This document shows, one piece after another, positions 35,520 through 44,691 of a stretch of DNA of 64,000 nucleotides. Location: positions 85,834 through 149,833 of the forward strand of contig CAYJJU010000003.1 of assembly GCA_964370635.1 (NCBI GenBank), read 5' to 3'. The first letter of the stretch is position 1. Each line of letters begins with the position of its first letter. This DNA is from SIG603 sp964370635 (GTDB taxonomy: Bacteria; Bacillota; Clostridia; Oscillospirales; Acutalibacteraceae). Position numbers and translations under genes: made by a program. The notes below the pieces were generated by a model, which saw only the letters and a program-made list of their open reading frames with translations, was not told the origin of the DNA and ran no database searches.

Positions 35520-36389
35520 ATGGATAAAAAGCGCACATTAAACAAAGAGGGCGGATATAGATTATCCGTCATACCCATGTATATATTTACTCTCGTATTT
35601 GTTTTAGGCCCTATAGTTTATATGTTGATACTCAGCTTTCAAACAAGGGCAGAAACTTGGGGAGTTGTAAATGAATTTACCACCCAAAACTATCAAGATA
35701 TTTTCCAGCCTGTCTATCTGCAGACTTTTTGGGAGTCCATAAAGCTTGCGGTTACCAGTACGTTTTTTATTGTGCTTATAGGCTATCCGTTTGGATATTT
35801 TATGGCAAAGCTTAGCGCAAAGTGGAAAAGGCGCACCATGATGCTTTTGATGATTCCATTTTGGACAAGTTCACTTATAAGGCTTTACGGCTGGATAATT
35901 ATTTTTAGAAGCAACGGTATACTAGATAAATTTTTAATGATAACAGGTGTCACTGACACGCCTTTAAGGCTTTTATACACCTATGAAGCGGTGGTTGTCG
36001 GCATGATTTATGCACTGCTTCCCTTCATGATTTTCTCTGTTTATTCTAGTGCGGAGAAGATTGACTGGAGCCTTATCGAGGCCTCTCGTGACCTAGGCGC
36101 ATCACCCATGAAAGCCTTTTTGACGGTGACTTTAAAGCTTACTTTGCCGGGACTTTTATCGGGTGTGATACTCACATTTGTTCCGTCTATGGGACTGTTC
36201 TTTATATCCGACCTTTTAGGTGGAAATAAAGTGGTTTTGGTGGGTAATGTCATACAAGACCAATTATTAAGAGGAAACAACTGGCCATTTGCGGCGGCGC
36301 TTGCAGTGGCGCTTATGATACTTACAAGTGTGCTTATTTACGCATACAGAAAAATTTCCGGTGCGAAGGATCTTGAAGGATTAATGTAA
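35520..36389 (+). CDS. potB: Spermidine/putrescine ABC permease PotB
   Basis: A 289-residue membrane subunit with six helices and the EAA loop EASRDLGASPMKAF. It has a strong ribosome site (GAGGGGGG) and begins 13 bases after potA. With PotC it forms the inner-membrane channel for polyamines. The FWTSSLIRLYGW segment is typical of PotB. Confidence 0.94.
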   Translation: MDKKRTLNKEGGYRLSVIPMYIFTLVFVLGPIVYMLILSFQTRAETWGVVNEFTTQNYQDIFQPVYLQTFWESIKLAVTSTFFIVLIGYPFGYFMAKLSAKWKRRTMMLLMIPFWTSSLIRLYGWIIIFRSNGILDKFLMITGVTDTPLRLLYTYEAVVVGMIYALLPFMIFSVYSSAEKIDWSLIEASRDLGASPMKAFLTVTLKLTLPGLLSGVILTFVPSMGLFFISDLLGGNKVVLVGNVIQDQLLRGNNWPFAAALAVALMILTSVLIYAYRKISGAKDLEGLM

Positions 36390-36414
36390 TTTAAGTTAGG
36401 CGGTGTGAATTTAA

Positions 36415-37215
36415 TTGAAAAACAGAACAAAACTTCCGCAAAGCTATCTTGGTTTAATACTTGTACTCATGTATATTCCCATACTGCTTGTAATTATTTA
36501 TTCATTTAATGAAAGCAAGTTAAGTTCTGTATGGGGTGGTTTTTCACTGACTTGGTATGAGGATTTATTTAGAGATGAGTCTTATTTTGAAGCGCTTATG
36601 AATAGCTTGGTTTTAGCAGGGGCTAGCAGTGTGAGTGCAGGTGTTATAGGAACGCTTGGCGCATACGGCATGTCCAAAATCAAGACAAAGAGCAAGGGTT
36701 TTATAGAATATGTTTCCATGATACCCATTATGATACCCGAAATTATTTTGGGTATGGTATTTTTGACTTTTTTCTCGCTTATAGGAATACCGTTTGGCAT
36801 GGGCGCACTAATAATTGCCCATACTACCTTTTGTATACCATATGTATTTATGCAGGTAAAGGCAAGACTTGTGGGCATGGATAAAAGTTTAGAAGAAGCG
36901 GCACTTGATTTAGGTGCATCAAAAATTCGCACTTTTATCGACATAGTGCTTCCGCTTATAGCGCCGGCAATAGTGTCGGGCATGCTACTGTCGTTTGCCA
37001 TGAGTTTTGACGATGTTATTATAAGTATATTTGTGACAGGGCCTGACTCAAATACTTTACCGCTTAAGATTTACACACAGCTTAGAACGGGTGTAACACC
37101 AAAGGTAAACGCGATGTGTACCCTGCTTTTGGGTGCAACCATTATAATGTGCACTTTATCGGCACTCATAGGAAGAATAGGCCAACCAAAAAAACTAAAG
37201 AGAATAAAAGATTAA
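36415..37215 (+). CDS. potC: Spermidine/putrescine ABC permease PotC
   Basis: A 266-residue membrane subunit with six helices, the EAA loop EAALDLGASKIRTF and the FDDVIISIFVTGP segment characteristic of PotC. It starts at TTG 36415 preceded by AGGCGG; no in-frame ATG lies nearby. It is part of the potABCD operon. Confidence 0.93.
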   Translation: MKNRTKLPQSYLGLILVLMYIPILLVIIYSFNESKLSSVWGGFSLTWYEDLFRDESYFEALMNSLVLAGASSVSAGVIGTLGAYGMSKIKTKSKGFIEYVSMIPIMIPEIILGMVFLTFFSLIGIPFGMGALIIAHTTFCIPYVFMQVKARLVGMDKSLEEAALDLGASKIRTFIDIVLPLIAPAIVSGMLLSFAMSFDDVIISIFVTGPDSNTLPLKIYTQLRTGVTPKVNAMCTLLLGATIIMCTLSALIGRIGQPKKLKRIKD

Positions 37216-37297
37216 GTCAAAGCATAATAATTTTGGTGATTATCTTAAAGCCTTGCTTTAGGAATTCATATATATTAATTTTGAAAGGATGAACATA

Positions 37298-38437
37298 ATG
37301 AAAAAAATATTAGCACTAATTATGGCACTATGCCTATTTACAACAGTGTTTACAGCATGTTCAAATAGCCCAGCAAGCAGCGACGAGAGCGGTTCTACAT
37401 CAGAATCTACATCGACTGACGACTCAGAAAGTGAAGAAACAACTGAGAGCGAAGACACAGCGGCAGGCGACACACTAACAATCTATACATGGGAAGGCAT
37501 GTACCCCCCTGAGGTTTTAGAAGGTTTTGAAACAGAAACAGGCATTAAAGTTAACTATGTAAACTTTGATACAGGTGAAACAATGCTTTCAAAACTTCAA
37601 GCGGCAGACGGCGGCGACTATGACCTTGTTATAGTTGATGACTATATCATAGAAATGGTTATAGCAGAAGGCCTTGCACAAGAGCTTGATACATCAAAAA
37701 TCACAAACATAGGAAACGTAAACCCACTTTACCAAGGTGCTTTCTTTGACCCAGAGGACAAATACTCGGTACCTTACGGTGCAGGCGTTCAAACTATAGT
37801 TTATAATCCTGCCCTAGTTGATATTGAAGTTACAGGATATGCAGACCTATGGGACGAAGCATTTGTAGACAATGTTGGCATTACATCTAACTACCGTGTT
37901 ATGAACGGCATGGCGCTTAAAACTATGGGCGAGAGCTACAACACAGAAGACATTGCAACAATTGAAGCGGCAGGCGATAAGCTTTTAGAGCTTGCTCCAA
38001 ACATCAGACTAATTAAAGACGACAACATCCAAGAAGACCTAGTTTCAGGTGAAATTGCGGCGGCTGTCATGTACACATCACAAGTAACAATGGCAAAACG
38101 TGCCGACCCAACACTTGAAGTAGTTTACCCAGAAGAGGGCATAGGCTTTGGTATCGTTGGACAATTTATTCCAAGCAATGCACCAAATTCAGAAGCGGCT
38201 CACATGTTTATCGACTATCTTCTAAGACCTGAAGTTGCGGCGCAAAGCTTTGAGGAGTACGGATACTACTGCACAACTTTAGCGGCAGAAGAGTTCATCT
38301 CAGAAGAATTCAAATCTTTCCTAACTCTACCTGAAGAAATTTCTTTAGACAACATGGAAATGATTCAAAATATTTCTGCAGAAGCAAACGATGCACACAA
38401 CGTGGCATGGACAGAATTTAGAAACGCAGCAGAATAA
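37298..38437 (+). CDS. potD: Spermidine/putrescine-binding lipoprotein PotD
   Basis: A 379-residue binding protein with lipobox FTAC (Cys21), an acidic Ser/Glu linker and a PotD-like core beginning DTLTIYTWEGMYPPEVL, with DLVIVDDYII and SVPYGAGVQTIVYN. ATG 37298 is chosen because AAAGG lies 9 bases before it; the ATG at 37289 touches the ribosome site. The codon bias (CTA Leu, ACA Thr) is like that of the first binding lipoprotein and trpB, pointing to high expression. It is the last gene of the operon. Confidence 0.94.
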   Translation: MKKILALIMALCLFTTVFTACSNSPASSDESGSTSESTSTDDSESEETTESEDTAAGDTLTIYTWEGMYPPEVLEGFETETGIKVNYVNFDTGETMLSKLQAADGGDYDLVIVDDYIIEMVIAEGLAQELDTSKITNIGNVNPLYQGAFFDPEDKYSVPYGAGVQTIVYNPALVDIEVTGYADLWDEAFVDNVGITSNYRVMNGMALKTMGESYNTEDIATIEAAGDKLLELAPNIRLIKDDNIQEDLVSGEIAAAVMYTSQVTMAKRADPTLEVVYPEEGIGFGIVGQFIPSNAPNSEAAHMFIDYLLRPEVAAQSFEEYGYYCTTLAAEEFISEEFKSFLTLPEEISLDNMEMIQNISAEANDAHNVAWTEFRNAAE

Positions 38438-38442
38438 AATAT

Positions 38443-38477
38443 AAAAATCCACCCTTTTTGTGAAGGGTGGATTTTTT
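38443..38477 (+). terminator. Intrinsic terminator of the pot operon
   Basis: AAAAATCCACCCTT (38443-38456) pairs with AAGGGTGGATTTTT (38463-38476). Confidence 0.88.
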
Positions 38478-38505
38478 AACTTTCGAAGTACCCATGTGGA
38501 AAAAA

Positions 38506-38603
38506 CTCTTCTAAGGCAAAAGATTTCGTTTTCTGCGGAAAACGCCTTAGGGCTCAGCCCTAAGAACCCGAAATTTTTTGAAAAAAATTTAGTAAAACTT
38601 TAA
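38506..38603 (-). repeat. Dispersed ~100-bp repeat, copy A
   Basis: The minus strand reads from the stop of the following isomerase gene through a T-rich stretch, a perfect hairpin CTTAGGGCT-C-AGCCCTAAG (38546-38564), then GAAAACGAAATCTT and CCTTAGAAGAG. Copy B at 42532-42636 has the same order of blocks on the plus strand. Both copies sit immediately behind a gene in the same relative orientation. Confidence 0.7.
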
Positions 38604-38604
38604 A

Positions 38605-39459
38605 TTAAGCCCATTCTATGCCTGTGAACTTTTTAAAGTTTTCCATGCTTAGTTTAACGCTTTCCATAGGAGTAAGCTGTGTGAAGTCTTGCTCTAGGAT
38701 TATGTACTGCGCACCAATTTCGTTTGCAGTGTCGATGATTTTTTGAATAGGCATAATTCCTGTGCCAATTTCGCAGAAATCTTCGGGTTTCATGCTGCCA
38801 AAAGCTTGCTCACGTGTGATGAATTTATCGGGGTCTAAATCTTCTATCACGTTAATCTTAGAACTTGTTGTCTTTGAAAAATCTTTTTGATGCACAAGTT
38901 TTATACGGCTGCCCATGTCTTTTAGCACTTCAACAGGGTCGGCGCCGCCACGCATTGCCCAGAAAGTATCTAGCTCAAAGCCTACATATTCGGGGTTTGT
39001 GTTCTCCATTATGTGGTATAAAACATATTTTCCATCAACTTTTTGGAACTCGTGTGCGTGGTTATGTACTATGAACATCATGCCCTCTTTTGCACATTCC
39101 TTACCAACTTTGTTATAATACTCACATCTTTCTAATAGATGCTCAAAGCTCTCGTAAAAATCGGCCGATTGACCTATAAAATTGTTGCCTATAGATTTAT
39201 TAAATGCGATAATGTCGGGCAAAGTTTCGTCTGTAATTGGTCTGTAGTGACCGCCTATAACCTTAGATCCAAAAGGAGCAAGCGTTGAGAGCAAATCGTC
39301 TGCCTTAACACCAAAGCCTATGCCGGGTGTTTCGTCAACTTTTGCGTTTGCAGCTTCCAAATATTTGTACCCCATATCGGCAAGCGCTTTGATTGTAGCA
39401 ATGGGGTCCTCTAGCATGTTGTCGCGAACTGAATATAATTGAATTCCAACTTTTAACAT
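38605..39459 (-). CDS. Sugar phosphate isomerase/epimerase-like TIM-barrel protein
   Basis: A 284-residue AP-endonuclease-2/xylose-isomerase-like barrel. Likely metal ligands appear in order: LEAANAK, HNHAHEF, GFELDTFW, LVHQKDF and ILEQDF. Such proteins often isomerise or epimerise keto-sugars or inositol derivatives, but the substrate cannot be read from context. It is a single gene; no transporter or kinase adjoins. Its 3' end runs directly into repeat copy A. Confidence 0.88.
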   Translation of the reverse strand: MLKVGIQLYSVRDNMLEDPIATIKALADMGYKYLEAANAKVDETPGIGFGVKADDLLSTLAPFGSKVIGGHYRPITDETLPDIIAFNKSIGNNFIGQSADFYESFEHLLERCEYYNKVGKECAKEGMMFIVHNHAHEFQKVDGKYVLYHIMENTNPEYVGFELDTFWAMRGGADPVEVLKDMGSRIKLVHQKDFSKTTSSKINVIEDLDPDKFITREQAFGSMKPEDFCEIGTGIMPIQKIIDTANEIGAQYIILEQDFTQLTPMESVKLSMENFKKFTGIEWA

Positions 39460-39615
39460 TTTGATTTCTCCTTAAATATAATTTTCTACAATTATATCAT
39501 TAAAAAACAATAAATTCAATATGCAAATCATAATATTTTTTATTTAATTACTATAAATAAATTCAGTTTTGGGCGCAGACCTTAAGTGCTTTGCGCCCAA
39601 AATTCTAAACTCTTT

Positions 39616-40851
39616 TTAACCACAGTACTCCATTATTCTCAGTAGCCTGTTGTATTTTGACAGCCTTTCGCTTCGGCAAGGTGCTCCTGTTTTTATTTGT
39701 CCTGAGTTCACAGCAACTGCTAGGTCGGCAATGAACGTGTCCTCTGTCTCGCCGGAGCGGTGTGAAATTATACTGCGATAGCCCAAGCTCTTTGCCGTGA
39801 TTATAGTTTCCAGGGTTTCGCTTACCGTGCCTATTTGATTAGGCTTAATTAAAATCGCATTCGCGGCGGATTTCTGTGCGCCATATTCAAGCCTTTCCTT
39901 GTTTGTAACAAATAAATCGTCTCCAACTATCTGCACTTTCTTTCCAAGCTCGCCCGTTAGAAGGCTAAATCCGTCGAAGTCCTCCTCGCCTAGAGGGTCT
40001 TCGATAGAGCAGATAGGGTAGTTTGTTGCGAGGTTTTTAAAATAGTCTATCATTTGAGTCGTGGTGAAATTTATTTTTCGTTTTGGTAAATAATATCCAT
40101 CGCCCTTTACCCACTCCGTTGCGGCGGCATCGAGGGCTATTTTTATATAATTTGTGTCATATCCACTGTTTTCTATAGCCTTAATTATAAGCTCAATTGC
40201 CTCTTCGTCACTAGATAAATTCGGGGCAAATCCGCCCTCGTCTCCCACGGAGGTCGAAAAGCCTTTGCTTTGCAAAAGAAGCCCTAAGTTGTGATAAATT
40301 TCACTGCAAGCCCTTAAGCTTTCCTTGAAATTTGCGGCACCCACGGGCATAATCATAAATTCTTGTATATCAATATTGTTTGTCGCATGTGCGCCGCCGT
40401 TTAAGATGTTCATCATAGGTATGGGAAGTTTTAGGGAAGACACACCGCCTAAATACCTAAAAAGTGGAATTTTATAATGCGCACTAAGCGCCTTTACCAC
40501 CGCCATTGACACGCTGAGCATGGCATTGGCGCCCAAATTTGTCTTGTTTGGAGTGCCGTCTAAACTTAGCATGGTCTTGTCGGCAGATTGAAGGCTTATG
40601 CAGTTTAGGCTTTTAAGTGCAGGGCAAATAATATTGTCGATATTTCCCACTGCGTTTAAGACGCCTTTGCCGCCATACCTGTTTTTGTCGCCGTCTCTTT
40701 TTTCGTGCGCCTCGTATTTTCCCGTAGATGCACCCGAGGGGCAACAGGCAACGCCCACACTGCCGTCGTTTAAAATTACCGTGGCACTCACCGTAGGATG
40801 TCCTCTGGAATCCAAAATTTCTGTGCCGAAAACTCTTTCAATTTTTAACAT
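39616..40851 (-). CDS. eno: Enolase
   Basis: A 411-residue enolase catalysing 2-phosphoglycerate to phosphoenolpyruvate. The catalytic features are all visible: SGASTGKYEAHEKRDGD, NGGAHATNNIDIQEFM, VGDEGGFAPN, IALDAA, SIEDPLGEEDF, GDDLFVTN, the catalytic Lys in LIKPNQIGT and SHRSGETED. ATG 40851 is chosen (GGAG 7 bases before, and enolase homology starts MLKIERVFGTEILDSRG); the longer frame has no support. It is slightly shorter than usual (~430). It is not within a glycolytic gene cluster, so it could be a second copy. Confidence 0.93.
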   Translation of the reverse strand: MLKIERVFGTEILDSRGHPTVSATVILNDGSVGVACCPSGASTGKYEAHEKRDGDKNRYGGKGVLNAVGNIDNIICPALKSLNCISLQSADKTMLSLDGTPNKTNLGANAMLSVSMAVVKALSAHYKIPLFRYLGGVSSLKLPIPMMNILNGGAHATNNIDIQEFMIMPVGAANFKESLRACSEIYHNLGLLLQSKGFSTSVGDEGGFAPNLSSDEEAIELIIKAIENSGYDTNYIKIALDAAATEWVKGDGYYLPKRKINFTTTQMIDYFKNLATNYPICSIEDPLGEEDFDGFSLLTGELGKKVQIVGDDLFVTNKERLEYGAQKSAANAILIKPNQIGTVSETLETIITAKSLGYRSIISHRSGETEDTFIADLAVAVNSGQIKTGAPCRSERLSKYNRLLRIMEYCG

Positions 40852-40972
40852 AATAATACTCCATTCATAAAATAAAACTACAAATATATTCTGCTCATTT
40901 TTCACGCACATATTGATAAAAAAATAAATTTATGATAAAGTTAATAAAAAATTAAATTAAGGAAGTGTCAAA

Positions 40973-42496
40973 ATGAAGCTTTTAAGAACATCGCCCGAGA
41001 AAAGCGGACTGAAATCCAAGTATATTATTTCATTTTTAGAACATTTAAAAGAATACGGAATAGAAATGCACAGCATGATGATGCTAAGACGTGGAAAAGT
41101 TTTTTATGAAAGTTATTTTGCGCCCTACGATAAAGACAGCGCACATATAATGTTTTCATTTACAAAGAGTTTGACCTCCACCGCCGCCGGTTTTGCGGTG
41201 CAGGACGGGCTTTTGGATTTAAACGAAAAGCTTGTCGATATTTTTCCCGACAAACTTCCGGATAATCCCAGTGAAAATTTAAAAAATGCCACCGTTTGGC
41301 ATCTTTTAACCATGACATGTGGACATGCAAGCGAAATTCCAAATTACGGAATGGGCAATAAGGACTGGATAAAGGCTTTTCTTGCGCATGAATTTACACA
41401 TGAACCCGGAAAAGTGTATATTTATAACACCGCAGGAACCAATTTGGTATCAAAAATCATTACAAAAAAAGTTAAAAAACCACTGTTTGAATATTTAGAG
41501 GAAAAGCTGTTTGCGCCACTTTTTATAGATGGCTATGAGTGTTATAAGCTTGAGGACGGCGTGGACATGGGTGGCTCGGGAAGTAAATTGAAACCCGAAC
41601 ATATGGCAAAATTTATTCAGTTTGTGGCAGATAAAGGCGTGTGGCAAGGCAAAAGGCTCTTGAATGAAGAGTGGTTTGACACGGCGTGTAGCAGGCTTGT
41701 CCCCACAACAGGGCCTCACTCACCGCCCGGAATGAGTGAAAATTGGGAGTCGGGATACGGCTTTCAGTTTTGGCAAAATGCGTATGAAAATTCCTTTAGG
41801 GCGGACGGCGCTTTTGGTCAGTACGGAGTGGTTTGCAAAGACGAGGATTTTGTATTTATATGCACAAGTGTTGCAACAAACATGAACAGGGTTTTAGACT
41901 GTCTTTTTGAAGATATAGTAAAAAAGCTTAGAAAAGAAGAGTGCGAAGTCGTAGAAGAAGACGTGGCAGTGCTCACATATATTACAAAAAATGCCACTAT
42001 TCCCTGTGCACTTAGCTCAAGAAACAGTGGCGCTCAGACAAGATACATGAAAAAAACCTACACCCCAATAAAGGACAATATTTTGTGTTGGCAAGAGATT
42101 ATAGGCGGTGCGGGAGTCAGCGGAACCTACTCAATGTTTAATGTAGCGCCTGTAAATAAGGACAGCAAAATGCAGAGCATCGGCTTTGAAATTTCCGAAT
42201 TTTCCATAAAAATAATAACAAAACTGAGCAGCCACACCCAAATTTTTGAGGTGGCGCTTAACAGCAAATTCAATAAATTTATTTTAGACGGAACTATATA
42301 CGGCGCCGTGGGCAGATGGATTTCTCCCACCGAATTCGAGTTTGAAACAAGGTGCACAAAGGCGGCAACGGGCACAAGGTTTGTGATGAAATTTAGCGAT
42401 AAAGGCATGGTTTTAATTCCAACGCCGTCATTCCCAGACAGAGGAGGCCTTGCCGACGGCGATAAGGAAGAGATAGAATTTGTTGTGTGCAGATAA
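40973..42496 (+). CDS. Serine beta-lactamase-like hydrolase (class C/penicillin-binding-protein family)
   Basis: A 507-residue protein without signal peptide. The catalytic SxxK motif is SFTK in MFSFTKSLTS, the second motif YNT in YIYNTAGTNL, and a GGSG-type region follows (DMGGSGSKL). The beta-lactamase domain covers ~20-340; the C-terminal ~150 residues form a beta-rich domain of unknown role. It is more likely an esterase/peptidase than an antibiotic-resistance enzyme, as it lacks an export signal. It is divergent from eno and followed by repeat copy B. Confidence 0.87.
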   Translation: MKLLRTSPEKSGLKSKYIISFLEHLKEYGIEMHSMMMLRRGKVFYESYFAPYDKDSAHIMFSFTKSLTSTAAGFAVQDGLLDLNEKLVDIFPDKLPDNPSENLKNATVWHLLTMTCGHASEIPNYGMGNKDWIKAFLAHEFTHEPGKVYIYNTAGTNLVSKIITKKVKKPLFEYLEEKLFAPLFIDGYECYKLEDGVDMGGSGSKLKPEHMAKFIQFVADKGVWQGKRLLNEEWFDTACSRLVPTTGPHSPPGMSENWESGYGFQFWQNAYENSFRADGAFGQYGVVCKDEDFVFICTSVATNMNRVLDCLFEDIVKKLRKEECEVVEEDVAVLTYITKNATIPCALSSRNSGAQTRYMKKTYTPIKDNILCWQEIIGGAGVSGTYSMFNVAPVNKDSKMQSIGFEISEFSIKIITKLSSHTQIFEVALNSKFNKFILDGTIYGAVGRWISPTEFEFETRCTKAATGTRFVMKFSDKGMVLIPTPSFPDRGGLADGDKEEIEFVVCR

Positions 42497-42531
42497 AATA
42501 GCTTCACGTTTGGCTAAAACGGCAAGCAGTA

Positions 42532-42636
42532 AAAGCTTTAATTAATTTTTCTCGAAAAATTGCGGTTTCCAAAGGCAGAGCCTTGGTCGTTTTTCGCAAA
42601 AAACGAAATCTTATCCTTAGAAGAGCATTTTAAAGG
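42532..42636 (+). repeat. Dispersed ~100-bp repeat, copy B
   Basis: It contains T-rich DNA, TCGAAAAATTGCGGTTTCC, a small hairpin (AAAGGC/GCCTT), AAAACGAAATCTT and CCTTAGAAGAG in the same order as the reverse complement of 38506-38603. It is situated behind the beta-lactamase-like gene. The rest of the 42497-42745 gap shows no ORF. Confidence 0.7.
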
Positions 42637-42745
42637 TGAATTTTGCTCCAAAGGGGCAAAAGAGGAAAGTTTTGCGATAAAAAACTTTCTTTAATTTGAT
42701 ATGATGTAAAGCTTTTTTCATGATAGAGATTATTGACAGTTTTAA

Positions 42746-42786
42746 GGGGCTGTCGCTAATGATTTTACTCATTTTGCGACAGCCCC
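42746..42786 (-). terminator. Hairpin terminator behind the esterase lipoprotein gene
   Basis: GGGGCTGTCGC (42746-42756) pairs with GCGACAGCCCC (42776-42786), an 11-bp GC-rich stem, with further pairing toward the loop. The minus-strand T-tract is weak. Confidence 0.7.
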
Positions 42787-42794
42787 ATTAAATT

Positions 42795-44204
42795 TTAACC
42801 TACTTGCTCTGCCATCCAGTTCCATACGGGAGTTTGGTCTACATCACTTATTGCTTCGTTATTGTGGTAATAAACCCATGAGAAGTGGCCGTCGTAAGTA
42901 TAAGGAGTTCCGTCTTCATTTGTAAATCTGCCTGATGTGTCTATGACCGTGTCAGGTGAGAAGACATGTACGTTTGTAGCGCCTGCGTCCTTAAGTCTGT
43001 TTATAGTCGGAATACTTGTGTTCAAAGGCGGTACGACTTCATCTGCATATGCAAAAATGAAAAACATGGGATAGTCTTTAAGTTTTTCTATTTCGTCATC
43101 GGAAATAACCGCATCGCTCATAGCTTCACAAATCGGCACAAATGCCGTGTACTCGTCGCCGTAGTTTATGGCCATGTCCATAACCATAAATCCACCGTTA
43201 CTGCAACCTGCAAGAATAATGTCTGTAGAGCCTGTCTTGTCTTTATAATCCATGATTAGCTCATGAAGCGAGTCTACATAGTATGAGCCCTCTACGCTAC
43301 CGTCTATGGGCTGACCTGTGCCATCTCTGTCCATCCAATAAGTCGGAGATTGTGGGACTAAGATGTTTGCGCCTCCCATAATTTCCTGCATTTCTTCTGT
43401 TGCACCGTTGTAGGCTTCATTTCCAAGTAAAGTTATATAAGGGTCGGTGTTTTCTGTTCCGCCTTCACCCATGCCGTGTAGCCAAACTACAGTGGTGGTG
43501 CTGGGTTCTTCCGGCTCAAAATGGGCGTATTCATATTTTACTCCGTCGCTTGCTTCAAAGCTGTCCATCATAAACATGTCGGCATCTGTCGTCATGCTTG
43601 TAATCTCTGTTATAGGTTCAAAGCTATTTAAAACTGTAGCTTCGCTGGAAAATAGTTGACTTGAGTCACTTATATCCACGGTGAGCATATAAGGGTCACA
43701 GTATGTGTTGTAGCCTGTAAGCGGCATATAGTTAATGTTTGCACCCTCGCTAAGTGTAAACGCAAGTTCAAGAGTAACATATTTTGACGGACCGTCTACC
43801 GAGTTTTTATCCGCATCGCTTAAATATGCATTCATAATAGTACGTGGGTTTGTGACCTCGATAATTGGGAAATTGTCAGACGCCCAGTCTGTGACACCTT
43901 TGGTTTCGGTAACCGTAAACGTGTCGGGCATAACGCTGTCAATTTCGTGGCTAAGCTCTAAGGTGACAGAGTTTATGCCAGCACCCCAGTCGTCGCCTGC
44001 CATGTGGGTGGTCATGGTGCCTGTGATGTCTATCATGTCTTCCTCTTCCAGTTCTTCTTCGCTCTCGCTTTCGGAACCGGAGTCTTCTTCCTCACTGCTA
44101 GGCGGTGTAGACGAGGGACTTCCTGAGCCTTCACCACATGCCACAAGGGATACTCCAAGTGCGATGACTAAGAGTATAGTTAAAAGTTTTCGCCAGTTTT
44201 TCAT
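42795..44204 (-). CDS. Secreted alpha/beta-hydrolase lipoprotein (esterase/depolymerase-like)
   Basis: A 469-residue lipoprotein with lipobox SLVAC (Cys23), an acidic Ser/Glu linker, a beta-rich N-terminal module (~45-215) and a C-terminal alpha/beta-hydrolase domain. The triad is visible: nucleophile Ser in AGCSNGGFMV, Asp in FAYADEVV and His in YDGHFSW; the oxyanion loop is WLHGMGEGG. ATG 44204 follows AAGGAGG by 9 bases; an in-frame start 11 codons earlier lacks such a site. It probably cleaves esters on extracellular polysaccharide or polyester at the cell surface. Confidence 0.88.
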   Translation of the reverse strand: MKNWRKLLTILLVIALGVSLVACGEGSGSPSSTPPSSEEEDSGSESESEEELEEEDMIDITGTMTTHMAGDDWGAGINSVTLELSHEIDSVMPDTFTVTETKGVTDWASDNFPIIEVTNPRTIMNAYLSDADKNSVDGPSKYVTLELAFTLSEGANINYMPLTGYNTYCDPYMLTVDISDSSQLFSSEATVLNSFEPITEITSMTTDADMFMMDSFEASDGVKYEYAHFEPEEPSTTTVVWLHGMGEGGTENTDPYITLLGNEAYNGATEEMQEIMGGANILVPQSPTYWMDRDGTGQPIDGSVEGSYYVDSLHELIMDYKDKTGSTDIILAGCSNGGFMVMDMAINYGDEYTAFVPICEAMSDAVISDDEIEKLKDYPMFFIFAYADEVVPPLNTSIPTINRLKDAGATNVHVFSPDTVIDTSGRFTNEDGTPYTYDGHFSWVYYHNNEAISDVDQTPVWNWMAEQVG

Positions 44205-44317
44205 AAATGTATTCCTCCTTTTTATTAATATTGACAAGATTCTAGCACATTATATTTTATTTTTAATTACAAATTAGAATTAAAAATAATAAATTTTGGA
44301 CTAAAACAAAAAAACTC

Positions 44318-44346
44318 TTGACAAATTTGCTTTAACGTGGTAAATT
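44318..44346 (+). promoter_or_regulatory. Promoter of the T-box/trpB transcript
   Basis: TTGACA (44318-44323), 17 bp, TAAATT (44341-44346). It directly precedes the T-box leader. Confidence 0.75.
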
Positions 44347-44352
44347 TGGATA

Positions 44353-44647
44353 AACCGATGAGGAAGAGTAGTAAGTTTATTACATCTAAGTTTAAGAGAG
44401 CCGTCATTTGGTGCGAGACGGTACGAGGATATAAGCCGAATGGTCTTTTAAGGGCGATGTGGAAAGAAATTTATTTTGAGTATACAAGACGGAGAGAGCG
44501 CTTCGTTAACAAAGGCACTGTATCGGAGAAATCCTGTACGAAGAGAGGGTGCGACAGCACCAAGCCGGGTGGCACCGCAGGACTTTAAATTTATTGTTCC
44601 TGTCCCAGCAGAAAGTTTAACAATCTGCGGGACAGGAATTTTTTATT
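44353..44647 (+). promoter_or_regulatory. T-box riboswitch leader, probably tryptophan-specific
   Basis: The leader begins with GATGAGGAAGAGTAGTAA, contains a long stem I, and carries the conserved T-box GGGTGGCACCGCAGG at 44567-44581. A strong terminator follows: TTCCTGTCCC (44597-44606) with GGGACAGGAA (44629-44638) and a T-run. A TGG triplet at 44441-44443, in the position expected for the specifier loop (CCGAATGGTC), matches the Trp codon and the downstream trpB. Uncharged tRNA-Trp would pair and prevent termination. The class is certain; the specifier position is inferred by eye. Confidence 0.9.
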
Positions 44648-44691
44648 TCTAAATTTCGCAGGCGAAAATTAATTTTAAAGGAGAAATCATC

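Noticed and set aside
40973..42496. Antibiotic-resistance beta-lactamase
   Set aside because: No export signal, an extra C-terminal domain and motifs fitting the general serine-hydrolase/PBP-like family rather than a resistance enzyme.
43735..44277. 180-codon plus-strand frame opposite the esterase lipoprotein gene
   Set aside because: Shadow frame of an acidic Ser/Glu linker; no ribosome site or family similarity.
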